Source of the DNA: Myrica gale
Lineage: Eukaryota > Streptophyta > Magnoliopsida > Fagales > Myricaceae
Direction of reading: 5' to 3'
Assembly (NCBI GenBank): GCA_963930655.1
Contig: OZ005615.1
Coordinates: forward strand, 16,138,001 to 16,202,000
Length of the DNA: 64,000 nt
Numbering within the stretch: the stretch's first letter is position 1; every line of letters starts with the position of its first letter. A program made the position numbers and the translations under genes. A model generated the notes under the pieces. That model saw only the letters and a list, made by a program, of their open reading frames with translations, did no database searches and was not told the origin of the DNA. Shown here one piece after another: positions 58,378 to 64,000 of this stretch.

Positions 58378-58550
58378 GCTCGAGCGCCAGTCGAGCACCA
58401 GTCGAGCGCCAACTTACTGTCTATTTCACTGCGTAGAATTCCCAAGGGCCGCTCGAGCACCTGTCGAGCGTTGGTCAAACGTCAAGGCACTGTCCATCAT
58501 ATTTCCTTAGGGCCGCTCGAGCGCCTGTTGCCCGCTGGTCGAGCGCAATG
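58378..58550. repeat. CTCGAGCG minisatellite (3 units), second array in the solo LTR
   Basis: Three units of ~60 bp each begin GG(G)CCGCTCGAGC, then CTGTCGAGCG and GTC(A/G)A(A/G)CG, and end near CACTGTC. They are diverged from one another by scattered substitutions. Confidence 0.75.
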
Positions 58551-58839
58551 TCACCTAAAAACAGGGTGCTAAGAAAAATCTTCTTATTCCAACACCCTAA
58601 TTGTGATCCTCCAATTATTTCAACTTGAGTCCCCAAATACTCAATTTCAATATTGTTAAAATTACAACAACATATCAATTCAGTTACAATATAGATGCAC
58701 AAAGTGCTAGGGGAAATATTCACCTAGACATATCCTTAGATTAATTCCCTTATACTTGCCTTTCTCCATAATTAGGACACATCTTAAGGAGTCATAATTC
58801 TTTTACAAGGATAGAAAAAGTTGGGGTCTCACAAATAAC

Positions 58840-60240
58840 AACCTCAAATTTCAGAAATAGTAATCACTTAATGTGCAGCAGTTTAACTGAGTGGAAAAAA
58901 AAACCAAATTTGCACTAATTTCATCCCATCACTTAACATTACTCAAAATTGAGCAATCAAATCCCTAAATGCCTAAATCCCGAAATACAAAATCAGACTA
59001 ATAAAAAATAAAAAATCCCTAAATCCTAAATCTGGAACAATGTCACCAATCAATGGAGATGCTTAGGTTAGCCCAAAAATCCATACGTTAGGGGTTAGAC
59101 CGAGATGCTTAGTAGCAGCGAGAGAGAGATTCAGAGCCTAAAGAGAGAGAGTGAGAGATCCCAAAAACTTTGGTTGGCAACGGTTGAGAGTAGCAGACGA
59201 GCGGTGGCGACTGGCTGCTTAGGATTGAGGAGTGGGCACTGGGCGAAGAAGGCAAGGGAGAAGGGATTGGGGAGAAAAAATGAAGGCAAAAGGCTGATTG
59301 ACATGAAGGGGCCAAGGGAATGGGGATAATTGATTTGGTTCATTTTATTAAAAAAAAACTGGAACAATTTTTTTTTTCTTATTCCGGTTCCAGTTCCGAA
59401 AATTCCCTAAAAGGATATCCGGTTCTGGCCATTAGTGCCCTTCCTCTCAATTGTTTTTTCAAATATCAAAATTTTTACAACCAAATCTCAAAATTTTTAC
59501 AAAAATTTCAACACATCTTTTCCACCAACTTCAATATTTTTCATAAAAACAAATACTTGAAATTTTCTATTATCTTACTTCTTAACAAACTCCATATTTT
59601 CCAATAAAAAATTTCGTTAAATCTTTCCTCTTTTAACAAACTCCAATAAATTTTTTTACAATAAAATATTTTTAAACTTTTTCACCAACTTTTTATAAAA
59701 CTCATATGAAGTCAAACTCTCAAAAGTTTATAATAAAAACTCAAATTTTTTGTATTCCAAACATCAAGTAGCTCTTGGAAAATGTGAGAGTAAAGAAATA
59801 TGTCCGAAAAGAAAATTTTTGTGAGAGAATTTTTTGTTGTTGAAAGGATTAAATTAAATTTTTTATTACTATACCTAATACAAGTATAACTGAGCTTATT
59901 GAACTTCTAAGTGAAGATAATGGTCTCAGAAAGACACACGACGCTTTTTAATTCGTACACACGTAGTTGACTTATACACGTCACTACTTTTCATTAGTTA
60001 AGCCTTTATTTTTCAGCTACACCTATCATTCTCATTTATTCTCTCTCAATCATTATTTTTCTATCTGCTAAAGTCCTACTTTTTCTCTCATTTTTTCTCT
60101 TTTGTTTTGCCGCACCTTTTGCTCTCTCCCCTTCTCACATTTTCTCTCTTCACCTATTTTTTCTACTTTCGCCCACCATCACTATTCTCTCACCTCTTTC
60201 TTTCTTTCTTTTCTCTCTCTCTCTTGGCCGAATACTCTGT
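58840..60240. other. Spacer without a supported gene
   Basis: Around 59340-59420 there is a short block with TTCCGGTTCCAGTTCCG resembling hAT subterminal repeats like those at 27.5 kb. 59440-59830 is a third member of the AT-rich dispersed repeat seen at 44.66 and 52.5 kb. No coding region is supported. Confidence 0.4.
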
Positions 60241-60250
60241 TCTTCTCTCC

Positions 60251-60291
60251 TCTTCTCTTCTCTTCTCTTCTCTTCTCTTCTCTTCTCTTCT
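60251..60291. repeat. (TCTTC)n microsatellite
   Basis: About eight perfect pentanucleotide units lie in a longer pyrimidine-rich stretch (60070-60300). There is no gene nearby to which it could be a leader. Confidence 0.93.
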
Positions 60292-60299
60292 ATTTTCTC

Positions 60300-61290
60300 A
60301 TGGTTTCAACATCAAGTTTTATTTCTCAATTTTTAGATTAGTTTCTTTATGCTTTATTATTCTAATGTCATGTATTTCAATTCATAATATTTAGATTTAA
60401 GTTTCTCGCTCTTTAATTTTCTGTAATTTTAATTTTAATTTTAGATTATGTTCTTGTTTTTTTTTAAACTTGAATCTTGGGTTGTAATAAGACGATATTA
60501 TTTAATTCAAGAATCTTGTGCTCTCTATTTTATTCCTTGTCATTTATTTTCCGTAATTTAATTTTTGTCATTTACTTATTGTTATTTAATTTATATTTAC
60601 TTTCCGTCATGTTTTTTAATGCATGTTATGTTCTTAGTTTACATTTTGTGTTGCTTTAATTTTATTTCAAACTCTCCAAAATCTAAAAATATGAATATGA
60701 ACTGCTTTTAGTAAACGTACGCTTTTATATTCTCTTTGTTTTCACTGAGAAGACGATCTAGCTTTTTGGGCTATTTATTAAACAACAGAACTCCTATAAT
60801 TAAGATAGCCTTTGTGGTGCTCATTTTAGAGTGAATCATGTTTTTTGTTACATCTCTCTAGAAATCAAGCTCTTTATTCAATTATTATGCACAAAGGAAA
60901 TTTCACCATGGATGACACGTCTAAATGTTGATAAAATACCAACTTTAATTTCCAACACGTCTAAATGTTGTGCATTCCACCGAAATATTATAGCATCGAA
61001 TCTTGAAGCTCAATGCCACAACAATTTTGTCTCCATCACAATACGCAAGAAACTCAAAGAAACAAGAAACAAAGAAAAAACAGACGAATCCAAACTATAA
61101 ATACAAACTTAACGAAACCATACTAAAAGCACATGCCAATCTAATTAGCTCAAGAAAATGCATACAAACTAAAAATGGAAAACAAAGAACATAAAACAGA
61201 GACCAAAAAACTTGAGAAAAATAGCAAAAAAAACTAACGAAGGGAAGAAATAGGTGCATAACACGTGAGGAAAACAACTTTAACATTCAT
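60300..61290. other. Spacer without a supported gene
   Basis: The sequence is T-rich then A-rich, with no recognisable domain in any frame. The right part could belong to the CACTA element that ends at 62034, but no transposase is visible. Confidence 0.4.
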
Positions 61291-62034
61291 TCGAACTACT
61301 GCATGGGGAAGAGACGTTGCCTGTAATGTGACATTTACCCAATAACAAACTGACACGTGCCTACTCTAAGTACTCTCGTTCTAACCGAGACCAAAGAGAT
61401 GTTGCCTGCAACGCCTCTCTTACCACCAAGTAGAATGCAACACATGATACAATCTGACAACAATTGTTTTGAACGAAAGCCACCGGCTCAAACTAGACCA
61501 GGCTAGAGACGTTCCCTGCAACACCTATTCTTACCTGAAACAAAAATTGACACCTGACAAGTTCTACCAAATTTGTTCGAACAAGTGAAAAGTGGTTCGA
61601 ATTATCTTTAACGACGACGACAGGTCGTCGCAGGTTCAACGAACAGGGTGAAGATGTCGTTGCGAAAAATAACAGCATTTCTAACATTTTTATGTTTTTT
61701 TTTCTAAGCGAATAACAACATTTTATGTTTGAACAAGTGATGCCTATGCGACAAAATTGTTTCGTCACTGAAAAAATATGCATCTTCTAAACCACTTATT
61801 TACAACGAAAAATGTCTAGTCTTCACTGAACTTCAGTTCGAACACATGCTACTGCCTTTCTCGCTCACTTCCTATGTACCGAAATTTGTTCAGACATTGG
61901 TTTGTTGTTCGAACAAGACATTTTCCTGACGACTTCAACATTTCGTGCTGAACAAGTTTTTTTTTCGTTTTAGTGGCGAAAGGTTGGTTTCGTAGCTAAA
62001 AACTTTCACCATGAAGATCAAATCTGTTGTAGTG
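61290..62034 (+). mobile_element. CACTA transposon right end with subterminal repeats
   Basis: The segment ends AAATCTGTTGTAGTG at 62034, whose complement begins CACTACAACAGATTT, a CACTA terminus like the one at 1361. The preceding 700 bp hold repeated subterminal motifs: TGTTCGAACAAG and variants about eight times, AGAGACGTTGCCTGCAAC-type units three times, and CGACGAC/GTCGTC stretches. The sequence near the end (TTTAGTGGCGAAAGGTTGGT, then TTTCGTAGCTAAAAACTTT) is typical of plant CACTA ends. The left end was not found, so the start is arbitrary. The 3-bp duplication would be TTA (62035-62037). Confidence 0.7.
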
Positions 62035-62039
62035 TTAAA

Positions 62040-62980
62040 AAGGTATATGTATATTACTTTCCATGGTTAGATTGATTTGCTGGCTGAAGATAACTACAAA
62101 CAATTGTACCTTTAGGTATTATAGACAACCCTAATCCATCTTGTAAAAAGTTCTTCGACTTTAGAGCCGAAACTGAATAGCTACTACCCTTGATGTTAGT
62201 AGAGCTTCTTCAACATTATCTTTGAACAAACGCTTAAGATTTGGCAATCTATGACCGACTATGCTGTTGGACTGTTGTGTTAAAGCCGCACCTTTTGGGA
62301 GCGTTAACAAGTGGATAGTAGGAATTGGAGTCCGTATTCATAAAAAATAAAAGGTTGAGTTCCATGCTTTTCAAATAGACCAATAGCACTACTTGAACAT
62401 CAGTCACCACTTTTTCCCCATCAAGAAGTTGGTCAGCAGACGGCCAAAGCATCAGAAAAGCTTGCTTCCTCACAACTGAGTCTCTCCCGAAAAACTTGTA
62501 ATAACCATTGCCTCTCCCATTTATTCATTTCGCACACAAATAGTAATAAATGGGACAAGTATTGGAAGAAGACCATGAAATGAGGACCCATATCATTTGG
62601 TGAAAACGCCAATTTGAGACTGCATGAAGAATTGCCACAATGTACAGACCAGATGTCTAAGACAATCAACTAGTAGGTGCGTATAGAGATTATTTTGCCA
62701 TTGGCTCCACTTTTTGTGAATACGAAAACAGACTCATAACTTTTCTAGAAAACAAACTTCATTTACAAAGCAGAAAAATAATAAACAAGTCCTCGGCAGC
62801 TCAAGTAAAACAAAAGTCGACACAAGAAGACATATATAACTGAAGCAAAAGAATCGAATAGATCATGTACTTACAATCAAGGAATAGCAATACAAAACGA
62901 CACTTGGACGCGTAAGGGGAAGCTGATCATTACAAAGATCACTCAAAATCGTGGCAAGTGTTTTGAAATTGCGTTACAAA
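62040..62980. other. Region downstream of the GPI-anchored protein gene
   Basis: Several short minus-strand frames (62669-62433, 62473-62249) look mildly coding-like but match no family I know. Part of this stretch should be the 3' UTR of the gene at 62988-63589, since 62700-62987 directly follows its stop codon on the minus strand. Confidence 0.35.
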
Positions 62981-62987
62981 AGAATGA

Positions 62988-63589
62988 TCAAAATCCAAGA
63001 GCATACCCCACTGTGAGCAAAGCTGTTGCAGCAAATGGCCATATACCACGGGTTTGAGACCGATCATAAGCACCACTGCAATTGTCATTTGCACCACTAA
63101 AGCAACCAGGTCTTGATACCTTAGCAACACCTCCCTCTAAAGCAAAGCTGCTGTTAGTGTTGCCGCTGCTGAACAAGACACACCAAAAATAGGGAGACCC
63201 ACCATCTGAGCCGCTCACAGCAGCTCCAACTTCAGTGCTATTCTTGTTGTAAAGTATTTCTAAGCTTTTGTTATTTTTCATTAAGATATCTGAAAATACT
63301 TTGGAAGCACCAACATAAGTAGATTGGCAGCCAAGTAAACGACCGGTAATAGGAGCGAGGGTTGAGACAAGAACACCACAGCTTGGGCCAAAAGTTTCAG
63401 CAAATGCAGACTCAGCTGGCTTCTGCGCATTTGGCCCTCCAACTTTACCACAATCCCCTTCGTACGCTTTTATGTACTGCAGAGCAATGCAGGCTAGTCC
63501 TGGGTTGTCATAAAGTGACTTCAACTTTTGTGTAGTTCTATTATTGTTAAGGATCACGACCAACTCATCTGCTGGGTTTGTAACTTTTA
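62988..63589 (-). CDS. Last exon of a GPI-anchored cysteine-rich secreted protein
   Basis: The exon is open from an AG acceptor (GCAG just upstream of 63589) to TGA at 62988-62990, encoding about 200 residues. It contains NPADELVVILNNNRTTQKLK, PGLACIALQYIKAYEGDCG, TFGPSCGVLVSTLAPITGRL, YFWCVLFSSG and CFSGANDNCSGA. It ends in a hydrophobic tail (IWPFAATALLTVGYALGF) after small residues, the layout of a GPI-attachment signal. From memory this matches an uncharacterised plant family of GPI-anchored/ferredoxin-like-named proteins with conserved Cys pairs. The ATG at 63602 lies in the intron. The true start and signal peptide must lie upstream, beyond 63640 and probably outside the window. No lesions are seen. 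The function is unknown. Confidence 0.72.
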
Positions 63590-63639
63590 CTGCAATTTTC
63601 ATTTAAAATGTTATACATGTCGATAGTAAAATATTGTTA

Positions 63640-64000
63640 AAAGCCCAATCATAATCCGATAAAATTAAATCATAAAACAGGAAGGAAACATAAGTCTGTC
63701 GATAGTGATTTTTTTTTCCAGAAAATATGGCAGATAAGTGAAAATGAGTTCAAGGAAGCAAAGTATCTGAGGACCGATATATTTAATGTCAAGATATAAC
63801 TTAACCATCAACCTAGCTGTTGAAGATGAATTCATGGTGTTAAAACCACAGATTATCATAATAGACTATGACACATATGCATAGGATTAAACCGTGAAAG
63901 CAATATGTTAATTACCCACAGTTTAGTGGTATCCATAAGCCCATCATTGAAAAAGGGCCATCACCGTTTCCTTTGAGCTAGAACATGCAGGTAACAAAAC
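63640..64000 (-). other. Upstream intron/exon of the GPI-anchored protein gene
   Basis: This should contain the preceding intron. On the minus strand 63990-63910 reads GNGDGPFSMMGLWIPLNCG before a possible GT donor. It may be an earlier exon, but I cannot confirm it from the family. Confidence 0.3.

Larger units (their letters stand above)
55058..58833. mobile_element. Solo LTR of a large LTR retrotransposon (3.8 kb)
   Basis: The segment begins TGTCACGCCCCGAACGC and ends GGGGTCTCACA, with TG...CA termini. It is flanked by the same 5-bp sequence AATAA (55053-55057 and 58834-58838). There is no gag-pol, primer-binding site or second LTR, so recombination between LTRs is the simplest origin. 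The inside has GAACTTGAAATCAT repeats (55490-55720), CTTGCAAGCATCCTTC(A/G)G repeats (55990-56150), CTCGAGCGC minisatellites (57003-57205, 58378-58550), a pyrimidine tract (57640-57735) and a nested MITE (56781-56980). The size suggests a Gypsy-type element. Confidence 0.72.

Noticed and set aside
60102..60394. Overlapping Ser/Leu/Phe-rich ORFs resembling membrane proteins
   Set aside because: They derive from the pyrimidine-rich (TCTTC)n region and have no codon or domain signal.
62249..62669. Two minus-strand ORFs as exons of a gene downstream of the GPI-anchored protein
   Set aside because: No family is recognised, the frames do not join through clear splice sites, and part of the stretch should be the 3' UTR of the preceding gene.
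1..64000. CRISPR array, prokaryotic operon or organellar insertion
   Set aside because: No regularly spaced repeats with unique spacers, no Shine-Dalgarno-led gene series and no plastid or mitochondrial genes are seen. The intron structure and TEs are those of a plant nucleus.

Overview
The window is nuclear DNA of a flowering plant, most likely a woody eudicot. It has large introns, AT-rich spacers, plant-type GT-AG splice sites, and mostly decayed transposable elements. Few host genes are visible, and the ORFs in the spacers are largely TE debris or chance.

Host genes: (1) A 14.2-kb minus-strand copy of the chloroplast copper-ATPase gene PAA2/HMA8 (22753 down to 8536). I could place 16 exons by protein similarity and splice phase. 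The copy carries a nonsense codon, an 11-bp frameshifting deletion and one splice-phase conflict. The exon for the GDGINDAP hinge motif is absent, so I call it a pseudogene or a mis-assembled allele. (2) Head to head with it, 495 bp away, is an apparently intact three-exon YLMG2-type gene (23249-24775, plus). The Arabidopsis orthologues At5g21920 and At5g21930 are also neighbours, so the pair is ancient. (3) A one-exon gene for a conserved 116-aa membrane protein of unknown function (28103-28453, plus). (4) The 3' exon of a gene for a GPI-anchored, cysteine-rich secreted protein at the right edge (62988-63589, minus). Gene debris includes a papain-type cysteine protease C-terminus (about 53.2 kb) and a minus-strand coding remnant with a PAM2-like motif (about 53.4-54.4 kb).

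Mobile DNA, left to right: the end of a CACTA element (1-1361) sitting in an old LINE (1362-3090); MITEs; inside PAA2 introns, a short LTR element carrying a receptor-like kinase fragment (12.4-13.2 kb), a twin-primed inverted LINE (14.5-16.3 kb) and a LINE derivative with ORF1 but no ORF2, bounded by perfect 18-bp target duplications (19033-21288); a retroposon (25.5-26.2 kb); a 1320-bp non-autonomous hAT element with perfect TIRs and TSDs (26301-27620); MULE and GRF-zinc-finger remnants (33.5-35.1 kb); a PIF/Harbinger relic (40.3-41.9 kb); a second hAT relic (about 43 kb); a complete 5.4-kb hAT element with a multiply stopped transposase gene (46328-51764); a 3.8-kb solo LTR with a nested MITE (55058-58833); and another CACTA end (to 62034).

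I see no CRISPR array, rRNA or tRNA gene, and no coordinated multi-gene system. The most interesting signals are the decay of PAA2 beside an intact YLMG2, the ORF1-only LINE, the kinase-carrying mini LTR element, the palindrome array in the large hAT, and a CTCGAGCG-rich minisatellite shared by two unrelated elements.
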